Positions 47,105-59,345 of a stretch of DNA of 64,000 bases are shown one piece after another; the first letter of the stretch is position 1, and each line of letters opens with the position of its first letter. The notes under the pieces are model-generated. The model saw only the letters and a list, made by a program, of their open reading frames with translations. It made no database searches and was not told where the DNA came from. This DNA comes from Poindextera sp041691315 (GTDB lineage Bacteria > Pseudomonadota > Alphaproteobacteria > Caulobacterales > Caulobacteraceae): the NCBI GenBank assembly GCA_041691315.1, contig JBEPUW010000011.1, positions 31,290-95,289 of the forward strand. The letters are read 5' to 3'. Both the position numbers and the translations under genes were made by a program.

Positions 47105-48685
47105 TTATTTTCCCGGGGTCCCAGCCGCGCGGGCGGGGGTCTCGCGCCCGTGCGCCCGCACGCCGTCCCATTCGACATGGCCCCGCGCCCAGGGCTCGCC
47201 CATGGCCTCGAGCATCGGCCGTAAGCGGTGTTCGAACGGCCGCCAGCGATCCAGCGAGGTGGTGTAGATCGGCTCGCGCACCTGGGCGAAGCTGGCCGAG
47301 CGCACCAGGCGCTTGGACTCGTAATAGCGCAGGCAGGCGTCGTCCCAATCCAGATGGCAATGTTCCAGCAGCCGGTGCGTCCAGCCTTCCAGATCGGCCA
47401 CCACCCCTTCATAGGGCGCCTCCAGTATCTTGCCCGGCGGCAGCACCGCCATCCAATGCGCCATCAGCCGGTCGTAGGCGCGCCAATGCCGGCCGAGTTC
47501 GGCGAGGTCGTAGGTGAAGCCCTGTTCCTCCAGAAACAGCATGGCGAAGGCGGAAAAGCCGCTGTCGCGCGGGTCGCGCCGGCAATTGATGATGGTGGCG
47601 TTGGGCAGGCAGAGGTGGATCAGGCCGATATATTGGTAGTTCTCCAGCCGCTTGATGGTCTGGCGGCTCTGGCCGGCAAGCATGGGCGGCAGGGCGTCGA
47701 GAACGGCCTTGCCGACGACGGCCATGTCGTCGCCGCTCATGCCCGCGACCCAGTCGGGGAACTTCGAGCCGCCAGGCCCGTGGGACTCGGCGACCAGGCG
47801 GTGAAGCAGATCGATCTCGCCAGCGCCGTGCACGTCGGGATGGGCGCTGATGATCTGCTCGACCAGAGTGGTGCCTGAACGCGGCATGCCGACGATGAAG
47901 ATCGGCCGGTCGCTCTCGGCGCCCTTGCCCTCGTGCTGCAGCCGCTCGATCAGGGCCGGGTTGAACGCCTCGGCGATGGCCTGGAAACGGGCCTCGAACG
48001 TCGCCGCGTCATAGGCGACGGTTTCGCGGTGCATGGCGTTGGCCTTGGCGAAGGCGTCGAAGGCCTTGTCGTAGTCGCCGCGGTCCTCCAGCGCCTTGCC
48101 GAGCGAATAGAAGACCCGGATCTGTTCCGGACGCGGCAGCTCGTCGACGCGTTCGGCCAGCGCCATGGTGAGGTCGAACAGCCGCTCGGCCTCGGCCCCG
48201 CCGGAGTCCATCCGGGTCATGCGCACCAGGGTCGGCAGGATGTCCTTGACCAGCGGATCCAGGTCCAGAGCGCGGTGAAGATTGGTCCGCGCCGCGCGGA
48301 TGTCGCCAATGAACAGCTGCAATACGCCCAGGTCGCGCTGGAACTCGGCCCGATCCGGCTCGAGCGCGGCGGCCTGGCGCAACAGCGGCAACGCCTCGAC
48401 GAAGGCTTCTCGGTCGCACAGCATGGTGCCCAGCATGTGGATGGCGGGGGCGTATTGCGGATCGGCCTCCCGCGCCGCGCGCAGGGTCTGCTCGGCGAGG
48501 TCGCGATCGCCGGCGGCGAAATAGACCCGGGCCAGATTGAAGCGCGGCTCCGCCCAGGAGGGCTCCAGCGCCACCGCCGCCTGCAGGCTGGCGCGCGCCG
48601 CCGGGATCGCATTGGCCGCCAGCGCCTTCAGGCCGCTTTGGATATGGGCGGCGGCCTGGTCGCGGCGATTGGAGGGAACCGGCAT
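47105..48685 (-). CDS. TPR-sulfotransferase fusion protein
   Basis: A 526-residue cytoplasmic protein. Residues 1-220 are tetratricopeptide repeats (IPAARASLQAAVALEPSWAE, ...LAEQTLRAAREADPQYAPAI). Residues 260-510 are a sulfotransferase domain with the PAPS 5'-phosphosulfate loop PIFIVGMPRSGTTLVEQIIS, GAGEIDLL, and the 3'-phosphate site IINCRRDPRDSGFSAF. It would transfer sulfate from PAPS to an acceptor recognised by the TPR part. It converges on flagellin-flaG across a repeat. The flagellar location makes a filament or glycan acceptor thinkable but unproven; lipid or cell-surface acceptors are equally possible. Confidence 0.9.
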   Translation of the reverse strand: MPVPSNRRDQAAAHIQSGLKALAANAIPAARASLQAAVALEPSWAEPRFNLARVYFAAGDRDLAEQTLRAAREADPQYAPAIHMLGTMLCDREAFVEALPLLRQAAALEPDRAEFQRDLGVLQLFIGDIRAARTNLHRALDLDPLVKDILPTLVRMTRMDSGGAEAERLFDLTMALAERVDELPRPEQIRVFYSLGKALEDRGDYDKAFDAFAKANAMHRETVAYDAATFEARFQAIAEAFNPALIERLQHEGKGAESDRPIFIVGMPRSGTTLVEQIISAHPDVHGAGEIDLLHRLVAESHGPGGSKFPDWVAGMSGDDMAVVGKAVLDALPPMLAGQSRQTIKRLENYQYIGLIHLCLPNATIINCRRDPRDSGFSAFAMLFLEEQGFTYDLAELGRHWRAYDRLMAHWMAVLPPGKILEAPYEGVVADLEGWTHRLLEHCHLDWDDACLRYYESKRLVRSASFAQVREPIYTTSLDRWRPFEHRLRPMLEAMGEPWARGHVEWDGVRAHGRETPARAAGTPGK

Positions 48686-48803
48686 GGAGCAAACGCACTC
48701 TACGATAATACAAGCAGGCGTTGCGTCGCGGAGCGGGGGGAGACGCGCCGACCTTATACGCTCGGACACCGGCCCTCCGTCGATGGAAAAGTCGTAAGCG
48801 AGC

Positions 48804-49700
48804 TTAAGTTTGCGGCGTCCGCCTGACGGGCGGCGGCCGCGGGGCGGGCGGCTCGGCGTCGGGCGGCGTCTTGTTGGCCAGCGCTAGCGCCAGAGCCGTG
48901 GTCGGGTTCATCGCGTCGACCATGGCGGTGGGGATCAATATGGTCGCGCCGCGTTCCTTGGTGGTCTCGTAGATGATGTTCATGGCGCGCAGTTGGAAGG
49001 CCATGGGGTCCTGGCCATAGGTGCGCGCCGCCTCGACGAACTTGGCGGCCACCTCGGCCTCGGCGGAGCCCAGGATCACTCGCGCCTGCTTTTCCCGCTC
49101 GGCCTGGGCCTGGCGCGACATGGCGTCCTGCAGGGCCACGGGAATGGCCACGTCGCGGATCTCCACCGAACTCACCGAGACGCCCCAATGCTCGGTCTTC
49201 AGCGCGATCTCGTTGCGCAGCTGGGCGTCGGCGGCCTTGCGTTCGGCGAGCAGGGCCGAGAGCATCGAGGCGCCGATCATCTCGCGCAGCGAGGTCTGCG
49301 CCACCCGGTCGATGGCCTGGCGGAAATCGGTGATCTCCAGCGCCGCCTTCTGCGCATCGTGCACGCGCCAGAAGATGATGGCGTCGACATTGACCGGCAC
49401 GGTGTCCTTGGTCAGCGCCTGTTCGGCGTTGAAGGCGGTGGTCTGGATGCGCTGGTCGATGACCTGGGCGACATTGTCCAGGATCGGAAAGATGAAGAAC
49501 AGGCCCGGCCCCCGCACGGCGTGGAAGTTGCCGGCGCGCAGGACCACGAAGCGCTGCCAGACATTGGCCATCTTCAGCGACAGCCCGACGATGGCGGCGA
49601 GCAAAATGAAGGGCGCGGCCAGGGCCGGATGCACGAACTGGCCGGCCAGCGAGCCGGCGATCAGCAGGATGACGACAAAGAAGAGGGTGATCGGATTCAT
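48804..49700 (-). CDS. Slipin/SPFH (band 7) membrane protein
   Basis: 298 residues: an N-terminal hydrophobic segment (ITLFFVVILLIAGSLAGQFV and APFILLAAIVGLSL), then the SPFH domain with QRFVVLRAGNFHAVRGPGLF, FPILDNVAQVIDQRIQTTAF and DTVPVNVDAIIFWRVHDA, and a coiled region DAMSRQAQAEREKQARVILG. The C-terminus is Pro-rich. It is slipin-like, organising membrane microdomains. No NfeD protease partner gene is adjacent. It diverges from the kdp operon. Confidence 0.9.
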   Translation of the reverse strand: MNPITLFFVVILLIAGSLAGQFVHPALAAPFILLAAIVGLSLKMANVWQRFVVLRAGNFHAVRGPGLFFIFPILDNVAQVIDQRIQTTAFNAEQALTKDTVPVNVDAIIFWRVHDAQKAALEITDFRQAIDRVAQTSLREMIGASMLSALLAERKAADAQLRNEIALKTEHWGVSVSSVEIRDVAIPVALQDAMSRQAQAEREKQARVILGSAEAEVAAKFVEAARTYGQDPMAFQLRAMNIIYETTKERGATILIPTAMVDAMNPTTALALALANKTPPDAEPPAPRPPPVRRTPQT

Positions 49701-49787
49701 GGCCGGAGCCTTCGAGAACGGGAGCCGAACATAGCACGCTTGCGATGGGTCGCCGCATGGACGATCCACAACCCCAGCGCCGCCTGA

Positions 49788-49859
49788 CCTTTATCTGTCC
49801 TTTATGCCGCCGCTCGTTCCTGGACGGCGAACCTTGATGCCCATGCGCGATACATGGGC
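49788..49859 (+). promoter_or_regulatory. kdp control region: direct repeats and a palindrome
   Basis: CCTTTAT (49788-49794) is repeated at 49799-49805, a period of 11 bp, as expected for an OmpR/PhoB-family regulator such as KdpE bound as a tandem dimer. GCCCATG-CGCGATA-CATGGGC (49839-49859) is a perfect 7-bp inverted repeat 25 bp ahead of the first small kdp ORF. Either could be the KdpE operator; the -10/-35 boxes are not clear by eye. Confidence 0.45.
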
Positions 49860-49883
49860 GGCTCCAGAATTCGGAGCTGACCC

Positions 49884-49964
49884 ATGGACCTTGTCTACAT
49901 CCTGGCCGGCGTGGCGCTGTTCGCGCTGTTCGGCGTCTATGCCGTGCTGCTCAGGCGCGTCTGA
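49884..49964 (+). CDS. 26-residue membrane peptide ahead of kdpF
   Basis: Reads MDLVYILAGVALFALFGVYA, then VLLRRV: one membrane helix with a short basic tail. It lies four bases ahead of a second membrane peptide and belongs to the kdp transcript. It resembles KdpF in size and hydrophobicity but lacks the LLRPE ending. It may be an extra accessory peptide of the Kdp complex or an independent small protein. Confidence 0.6.
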   Translation: MDLVYILAGVALFALFGVYAVLLRRV

Positions 49965-49967
49965 GCC

Positions 49968-50054
49968 ATGATCCTCGCCATCATCTACGTCGTCGCAACG
50001 GCTTGCGTGACGCTCTACATGCTCGCCGCCCTGCTGCGCCCCGAAGACTTCTAA
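49968..50054 (+). CDS. kdpF: KdpF, stabilising subunit of the potassium pump
   Basis: 28 residues: MILAIIYVVATACVTLYMLA, then ALLRPEDF. One membrane helix ending in the LLRPE(D/R)F tail is the hallmark of KdpF, which stabilises the KdpABC complex. It starts three bases after the stop of the preceding peptide gene and is 14 bp before kdpA. Confidence 0.8.
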   Translation: MILAIIYVVATACVTLYMLAALLRPEDF

Positions 50055-50068
50055 AAGCGAACATCTCC

Positions 50069-51778
<1,710 letters not shown>

Positions 51779-51811
51779 TGTTCAAATTCAACAAGGAACG
51801 GTGATCCCACA

Positions 51812-53842
<2,031 letters not shown>

Positions 53843-53867
53843 ACCGACGATACGAGGACCCGAACCC

Positions 53868-54455
53868 ATGCTTTCCCACCTCCGCGCCGCCGTCGTGATG
53901 ACGGTCCTGTTCACCCTGCTCCTGGGCCTGGCCTACCCCCTGGCCATGACCGGGCTCGCCGGCCTGGCCTTCCCGGCTCAGGCCGGCGGCAGCCTGGTGC
54001 GGGGCGACAAGGGCCAGGTGATCGGCTCCAGCCTGATCGCCCAGGGCTTCGCCAGGCCCGAATATCTGCATCCCCGCGAATCCGCCGCCGGCAATGGCTA
54101 TGACGCGACCAGTTCCGGCGGGACCAACCTGGGCCCGCTGGACCAGAAGCTGATCGACCGGATCAAGACCGACGCCGCGGCCATCGCCAAGGACGACGGG
54201 CCGGGGATCATCCCGGCCGACGCGGTGACCACCTCCGGCAGCGGTCTCGACCCGGATGTCAGCCCCGACAACGCCCGCCTGCAGGCCACCCGCATCGCCG
54301 CCCATCGGGGCGCGTCGCTGGTGGACGTGCTGGCCGTCATCGACGCCGAAACCCACCAGCCCCTGCTCGGATTCATCGGCGAACCGACGGTCAACGTGCT
54401 CGCCGTCAATCGGGCTCTCGACGCGCGCTTTCCGGTGGCCCAACCTAGGGCTTGA
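53868..54455 (+). CDS. kdpC: Potassium-transporting ATPase subunit C
   Basis: A 195-residue single-span subunit. The N-terminal helix is VVMTVLFTLLLGLAYPLAMT, followed by the periplasmic domain with GSSLIAQGFARPEYLHPRES, NGYDATSSGGTNLGP and the C-terminal VNVLAVNRALDARFP. It is 25 bp after kdpB; its stop overlaps the kdpD start. Confidence 0.97.
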   Translation: MLSHLRAAVVMTVLFTLLLGLAYPLAMTGLAGLAFPAQAGGSLVRGDKGQVIGSSLIAQGFARPEYLHPRESAAGNGYDATSSGGTNLGPLDQKLIDRIKTDAAAIAKDDGPGIIPADAVTTSGSGLDPDVSPDNARLQATRIAAHRGASLVDVLAVIDAETHQPLLGFIGEPTVNVLAVNRALDARFPVAQPRA

Positions 54456-57151
54456 TGAGCCAGGACGCGCCAAACCGACCCGATCCGGACGCGCTACTCG
54501 CCGAAGCCAAGCGGCAGGGGCGCGGGCGGCTCCGGGTCTATCTCGGCATGGCCCCGGGCGTCGGCAAAACCTACGAAATGCTCACCGCCGGCAAGCACCG
54601 CCAGACTGAGGGCGCCGACGTGGTGGTCGGCGTGGTCGAGACCCACGGCCGCAAGGAAACCGAGGCCCTGACCGAGGATCTGGTGGTCCTGGCGCGCAGG
54701 CCGATCGAATACCGCGGCCGCCAGTTGATGGAGTTCGACCTCGACGGCGCCCTGGCGCGCAAGCCCCAACTGCTGCTGGTCGACGAATACGCCCACACCA
54801 ACGCGCCGGGCTCGCGCCATCCGAAGCGCTGGCAGGATGTCGAGGAACTGTTGGCCGCCGGCATCGACGTCTGGACGACGCTGAACGTCCAGCACCTGGA
54901 GAGCCTGGTCGACGTGGTCTGGAAGATCACCGGTGTGCGGGTGCGCGAGACGGTGCCGGACTCGGCGCTCTCCGCCGCCGCCGAGATCGAGGTGGTGGAC
55001 ATCACGCCTGATGAGCTGCGCAAGCGGCTGGTGGCCGGCAAGGTCTATGTGCCCGAGACCGCCGAGCTGGCCGCGGTGCGGTTCTTCAAGCCCGAGAACC
55101 TGACCGCCTTGCGCGAAATGGCGCTGCGCCGCGCCGCCCAGACCGTGGACGGCCAGATGGTCGACGCCATGCGCCGCCAGGGGATCGAAGGCCCCTGGGC
55201 GGCCGGCGAGCGCATCCTGGTGCTGATCGCCGGCGACGCCATGGCCAGCGCCCTGGTGCGGGCCGGACGCCGGCTGGCCGACCTGATGGACGCATCCTGG
55301 ACCGTCGCCACCGTCGAGCGGCCCAACCGGCCCAACCGCGACCCCAACGCCGCGCGCAGGATCGCCGAGGCGCTGAAACTGGCCGAACAGCTGGGCGGAG
55401 CCAGCGTCGTGCTCACCGGCGACGACCTGCCCGAGGCGGTGCTGTCCTTCGCCGGCCGCAACAACGTCACCCAGATCGTCGTCGGCAAGGCGCGCGACAG
55501 CCGCTGGCGGGTGCTGACCGACCGCTCGCTGGCCAATGCGCTGTTGCGGCGTTCGGGGGGTGCTGCCCTGCACTTCGTCGCCGCCGGCGCGCCCGACGAA
55601 CGCACGGCGCCCATCGCCACCCGGCCCTCGCATTCGGCGAACTGGTGGCATGGCTATGCGGCAGGGCTCGCCCTGGTGGCGATGGCCAGCATCGTCGCCC
55701 TGGAGCTCGACCGCTATTCGACCGGCGCGGATCTGGCGATGATCTTCCTGGCCAGCGTGCTCTGCGCCGGCCTGGCCTATGGCCTGAGGCCGGCGCTGGC
55801 GGCGGCGGTGCTGGCCATCGTCACCTACAACTATTTCTTCCTCGAGCCGCGCTTCTCGCTGCGCATCGGTCACGCCACCGATGTCTTCACCTTCGCCATC
55901 TTCATCGCGGTCGCCGGGGTCACCGGCTGGCTCTCCGGTCGCGTTCGCGACCAGGCCGAACTCTCCGCCCAGCGCGCCTCGGCGGTCACCGCGCTCTTGG
56001 CCGCCAGCCGCCGGCTCTCGGCCGCCTCGACCCAGGACGAAACCGCCCAGGCCCTGGCCGAACAGGCCTCCGCCGCGGCCGGCGGCCGCGCCGTGGTGCT
56101 GCTGCCGCAAGGCGAGGACCTGATCCAGGCGGCCGGGGCGCCGACCACGGTGCTGCTGACCGCCGGCGCGCTCGCCGCCGCGCGCTGGGCCTGGGAGAAG
56201 GGCGAGCCGGCCGGGTCAGGCACCGGCACCCTGCCCCAGGTCGGCTGGACCTTCCGGCCGCTGGTGGGTTTGCGGGGCCGCGCCGGCGTCGCCGGGGTCG
56301 AGCTCAACCAAGCGATGGGCGCCGATGAGGAACGGCTGGTCGCCGCCATGCTCGACCAGGGCGCGGTGGCGCTGGAACGCGCCGAGCTGGCCGCAGCCAC
56401 GGTCGAAAACGAGGCCTTGCGCCGCTCAGACAAGCTGCGCGCGGCGCTGCTGAATTCAATCAGCCACGACCTGCGCACGCCGCTGGCCACCGTTCTCGGC
56501 TCAGCCACCACCCTGATCGACTACGGCAAGACCCTGAAGGGCGAGGTCCGCGACGACCTCCTGATCAGCATCCGCGAGGAGGCCGAGCGGCTGAACCGCT
56601 ATGTCGGCGACCTCTTGGATATGACCCGGCTGGAGGGCGGGGCGCTGAACACCCGCTCGGAATCCACCGACGTGCGCGACGTCCTGGCCGCCGCCATCAC
56701 CCGGGTCAATCGCCGGCTGGAGACGCGGAAGCTGGTGCGCGACTTTCCGGGCGAGCTGAGCGCGGTGCAGACCGATCCGGGCCTGCTCGAACAGGCCATC
56801 GTCAACATCCTGGAGAACGCCATCGCCTACAGCCCGGACGGCTCGGCGATCGATGTCGCTGCCTATGAGGACCGCGGCAATGTGGTGATCTCCATCGAGG
56901 ACGAGGGGCCTGGCATCCCGCAGGCCGACATCGAGCGCATCTTCGAGAAGTTCCGCCGCCTGGAAGAGTCGTCGGACCGCACCCGGGGCGAACGCAATAA
57001 GGGGGCCGGCCTCGGCCTGTCCATCGCCAAGGGCTTCGTCGAGGCCATGGGCGGGCGGATCGCGGCGGCTTCCCCGCTCATCGGCGGCCGCGGCACCCGC
57101 ATCCTGATCAGCCTGCCGAAGACCGTCGCCACCCATCGGCTGCTGCTCTGA
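54455..57151 (+). CDS. kdpD: Kdp sensor histidine kinase
   Basis: A 898-residue sensor of K+ limitation. The N-terminal KdpD domain has Walker A GMAPGVGKTYEML and the VDEYAHTNAPGSRHPKRWQD segment. A USP-like domain follows (to about 370), four membrane helices (about 395-500), a GAF-like domain (510-650), the HisKA box LNSISHDLRTPLATVLGSAT with the phosphorylated His, and HATPase_c with NILENAIAYSPDGSAI and GAGLGLSIAKGFVEAMGG. The start ATG overlaps the kdpC stop. Confidence 0.97.
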   Translation: MSQDAPNRPDPDALLAEAKRQGRGRLRVYLGMAPGVGKTYEMLTAGKHRQTEGADVVVGVVETHGRKETEALTEDLVVLARRPIEYRGRQLMEFDLDGALARKPQLLLVDEYAHTNAPGSRHPKRWQDVEELLAAGIDVWTTLNVQHLESLVDVVWKITGVRVRETVPDSALSAAAEIEVVDITPDELRKRLVAGKVYVPETAELAAVRFFKPENLTALREMALRRAAQTVDGQMVDAMRRQGIEGPWAAGERILVLIAGDAMASALVRAGRRLADLMDASWTVATVERPNRPNRDPNAARRIAEALKLAEQLGGASVVLTGDDLPEAVLSFAGRNNVTQIVVGKARDSRWRVLTDRSLANALLRRSGGAALHFVAAGAPDERTAPIATRPSHSANWWHGYAAGLALVAMASIVALELDRYSTGADLAMIFLASVLCAGLAYGLRPALAAAVLAIVTYNYFFLEPRFSLRIGHATDVFTFAIFIAVAGVTGWLSGRVRDQAELSAQRASAVTALLAASRRLSAASTQDETAQALAEQASAAAGGRAVVLLPQGEDLIQAAGAPTTVLLTAGALAAARWAWEKGEPAGSGTGTLPQVGWTFRPLVGLRGRAGVAGVELNQAMGADEERLVAAMLDQGAVALERAELAAATVENEALRRSDKLRAALLNSISHDLRTPLATVLGSATTLIDYGKTLKGEVRDDLLISIREEAERLNRYVGDLLDMTRLEGGALNTRSESTDVRDVLAAAITRVNRRLETRKLVRDFPGELSAVQTDPGLLEQAIVNILENAIAYSPDGSAIDVAAYEDRGNVVISIEDEGPGIPQADIERIFEKFRRLEESSDRTRGERNKGAGLGLSIAKGFVEAMGGRIAAASPLIGGRGTRILISLPKTVATHRLLL

Positions 57152-57153
57152 TC

Positions 57154-57846
57154 ATGTCTGCGCACAAGCCCCGCATCCTGGTGATCGACGACGAGCCGCA
57201 GATCCACCGCTTCCTCGGCCCCGCCCTCGAGGCGGTCGGTTATGAGGCGCTGCGGGCGGAAACCGCCGCCGACGGCCTGGCGGCCATCGCCAACCGGGCG
57301 CCGGACGCGGTGGTGCTCGACCTCGGCCTGCCCGATCTGGACGGCAAGCAGGCGCTGATCCGCGCGCGGGCCTTCTATGAGGGGCCGATCATCATCCTGT
57401 CGGCTCGCGACAGGGAGACGGAGAAGATCGAGGCGCTCGACCTGGGCGCCGACGACTATGTGGAAAAGCCGTTCCGCGTCGGCGAACTGCTGGCGCGCCT
57501 GCGCGTCGCCATGCGCCACGCGCTGAACCGCGAGGGCGCCCAGGCCCTGATCAAGGCCGGCGATATCGAGATCGACCTGGTCAAGCGCCTGGTCAGCCGT
57601 GGCGGCGAGGCAGTGCGGCTGTCACCGCGTGAATACGAACTGCTCGCCCGGCTGGCCGCCGGCGGTGGCAAGGTGCTGACCCATCGCCACCTGCTGACCG
57701 CCGTCTGGGGCCCGGCCAATGTCGAGGACGTGCAGTACCTGCGCGTCTTCGTCGGCCACCTGAGGCAAAAGCTGGAAGCCGATCCGGCCAACCCACGCTA
57801 TGTGGTCACCGAGCCGGGGGTCGGCTACCGCTTCATGGCCGACTAG
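57154..57846 (+). CDS. kdpE: Kdp response regulator
   Basis: A 230-residue OmpR-family regulator. The receiver domain has ILVIDDEPQIHRFLGPALEA, the phosphorylated Asp in PDAVVLDLGLPDLDG and the Lys in DYVEKPFRVGELLARLRVAM. The winged-helix domain contains LSPREYELLARLAAGGGKVL and DVQYLRVFVGHLRQKLEADP. It is two bases after kdpD and converges with a Gln-rich secreted protein gene, overlapping it by four bases. Confidence 0.97.
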   Translation: MSAHKPRILVIDDEPQIHRFLGPALEAVGYEALRAETAADGLAAIANRAPDAVVLDLGLPDLDGKQALIRARAFYEGPIIILSARDRETEKIEALDLGADDYVEKPFRVGELLARLRVAMRHALNREGAQALIKAGDIEIDLVKRLVSRGGEAVRLSPREYELLARLAAGGGKVLTHRHLLTAVWGPANVEDVQYLRVFVGHLRQKLEADPANPRYVVTEPGVGYRFMAD

Positions 57847-58265
57847 TTGTCCCAGCGCGAATCCCCGCGATTCTCGCCGAAGTCGCGCTCATAGGCGCCA
57901 TCGCCATAGCGCTCGTCATAGGCTTCGGGGCGGCTGCTGTAATAGCGCATGTAGGCGCCCTCGCCGTAGCGGTCGTCATACATCGCCCGGTCGCGCTCGT
58001 AGTTACCCCGGGCGCGCTGATAGGTCATCCGCTGGTCGGCATAGTCGCCCTGCTGGTCCTGGTAGCGGGACTGGGCGTCCTGATACTGGTTCACCTGGTC
58101 CTGCTGGTCCTGCCGCTGCTGTTGGTACTGTTCCTGCCGCTGCTGGTACTCCTGCTGGGCCTGATAGGGATCGCTCGAATAGTCCTGCGCGTGCGCCGCG
58201 AGGGGGACGGCCGTTCCCATCGCCAGCACCAGCGCGAGGCCCAGTCTAAGGGGGGCTCTGGTCAT
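57843..58265 (-). CDS. Gln/Tyr-rich secreted protein
   Basis: A 140-residue protein from MTRAPLRLGLALVLAMGTAV with a signal peptide cleaved near AHAQDYSSD. The mature part is a low-complexity Gln/Asp/Tyr/Arg repeat (QEYQQRQEQYQQQRQDQQDQ) followed by two copies of a YD(D/E)RYG(E/D)GAY unit. Similar short proteins occur in Caulobacteraceae; function is unknown. It may be periplasmic and helical, binding surfaces or RNA-like polyanions, but this is guesswork. Confidence 0.75.
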   Translation of the reverse strand: MTRAPLRLGLALVLAMGTAVPLAAHAQDYSSDPYQAQQEYQQRQEQYQQQRQDQQDQVNQYQDAQSRYQDQQGDYADQRMTYQRARGNYERDRAMYDDRYGEGAYMRYYSSRPEAYDERYGDGAYERDFGENRGDSRWDN

Positions 58266-58360
58266 GTTCGTCTCCATCTCGCTTGCGAACCGGCAAACGG
58301 CCCGCGCTTATCTTGTCCGATGAAACGCGGGCCTTCTCTGCCGGTTGCAGCTGTGGAGCT

Positions 58361-58473
58361 GGAGCGGGTTGAGGAAAAGTGCGAAGCGGTTTTCCGCCCG
58401 CAACCCGCTCCCACTCTTAGGGCTCGATCACGTTCATGATTTTGGATTGAATCAATCCAAAATCATCGTGATC
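58361..58473. repeat. Two alphaproteobacterial palindromic repeats in tandem
   Basis: The first palindrome has arms GGAGCGGGTTG and CAACCCGCTCC (58361-58411) with inner GGAAAA/TTTTCC. The second has ATGATTTTGGATTG-AAT-CAATCCAAAATCAT inside GATCACG...CGTGATC (58426-58473). Both belong to a widespread class of alphaproteobacterial intergenic mosaic palindromes (RIME-like). The last bases touch the stop codon of the following minus-strand gene, so transcripts of that gene would end in this fold. Confidence 0.85.
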
Positions 58474-59177
58474 TAGGGGTGCACCTGCCACGACTCTTCC
58501 GGCGGGGCCTGCGGGCCGATGTCCGGCGCGTCGCCCATCGGCCCGACCGGCTGACCGTGCAGGAAGTGGGTCTTGCCGGGCCAGGTCAGGAAGCCGTAGC
58601 GGTCGGTCATCGAAGGCCGGTGGCCATTTCCGCCCCAGCCGTCATGCCGCTCCATCCGCTCCGAAGACGACCAGCCGGAATCGACCTCGCGCGTATAGTT
58701 GAACTCACCGCTCGACTGGGCATAGGCGCGCTCGCGGCGCATCCCATCGTCGTGGCAGCGCATGCCGTGGTCCGGCGCTGCGCGATGGCCGTCATCGCCG
58801 TCGCGATAGGCCCCCGGCCCGTTGGCGTCATGGCAGCCAGGACCGCCCCGGCCGCTCCAATTTCCGTCAGCCCAGGCGCGGCGATCCTGCCGCCAGCGGT
58901 CGTCGGTCGACCACGCCGCGACCATCCCGTTCGGGGTGTGGACCCGTTGATACTCGTAATGAACCGGCGCGGACCGCCAGACCGGGCAACCAACGCCGGC
59001 GTGCGCATGATGGTAGGCGCCCGGGTGAGCCGCGTGACGAGAACCGCCCGGATGCGACGGCTGGACGATGGGACAGTTGTGCTCGGCGGCCTCGCTCGAA
59101 GACCAGCCGTGGGCGGTGGCCGGGAGCGCCGCCAGGCTGAGCGCTGCACAGCAAGCTGAGAGAATCGGAACGCGCAT
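58473..59177 (-). CDS. His/Gly-rich secreted protein
   Basis: A 234-residue protein with a signal peptide MRVPILSACCAALSLAALPA (cleavage after TAHG). The mature part is rich in His, Gly, Ser and Trp: HNCPIVQPSHPGGSRHAAHP, GAYHHAHAGVGCPVW, and GWSSSE occurs twice (near residues 24 and 170). Cysteines and clustered His could bind metal. There is no known domain. It stops within the palindromic repeat. Confidence 0.7.
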   Translation of the reverse strand: MRVPILSACCAALSLAALPATAHGWSSSEAAEHNCPIVQPSHPGGSRHAAHPGAYHHAHAGVGCPVWRSAPVHYEYQRVHTPNGMVAAWSTDDRWRQDRRAWADGNWSGRGGPGCHDANGPGAYRDGDDGHRAAPDHGMRCHDDGMRRERAYAQSSGEFNYTREVDSGWSSSERMERHDGWGGNGHRPSMTDRYGFLTWPGKTHFLHGQPVGPMGDAPDIGPQAPPEESWQVHP

Positions 59178-59345
59178 GGGTGTTCAAGCCTCGCCGAAAT
59201 GGGTCTTAAGGCCATATTAACCATTCGCTCGCGCCGCGAACCCGGATTCTACCAGCAAGAGAACTACCCCGCCCCGATGCGGCCCTTGCGCGGCTGAGTG
59301 CGCCTGATTAAGCCTCGCCCCGGAACGATTTGGCGGGAGGATGGC

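Noticed and set aside
58079..58170. Tandem CTGCTGNTG-like repeats suggestive of a CRISPR or microsatellite
   Set aside because: They are the codons of the Gln-rich segment of the secreted protein, of irregular length and without spacers. No CRISPR array is present in the window.
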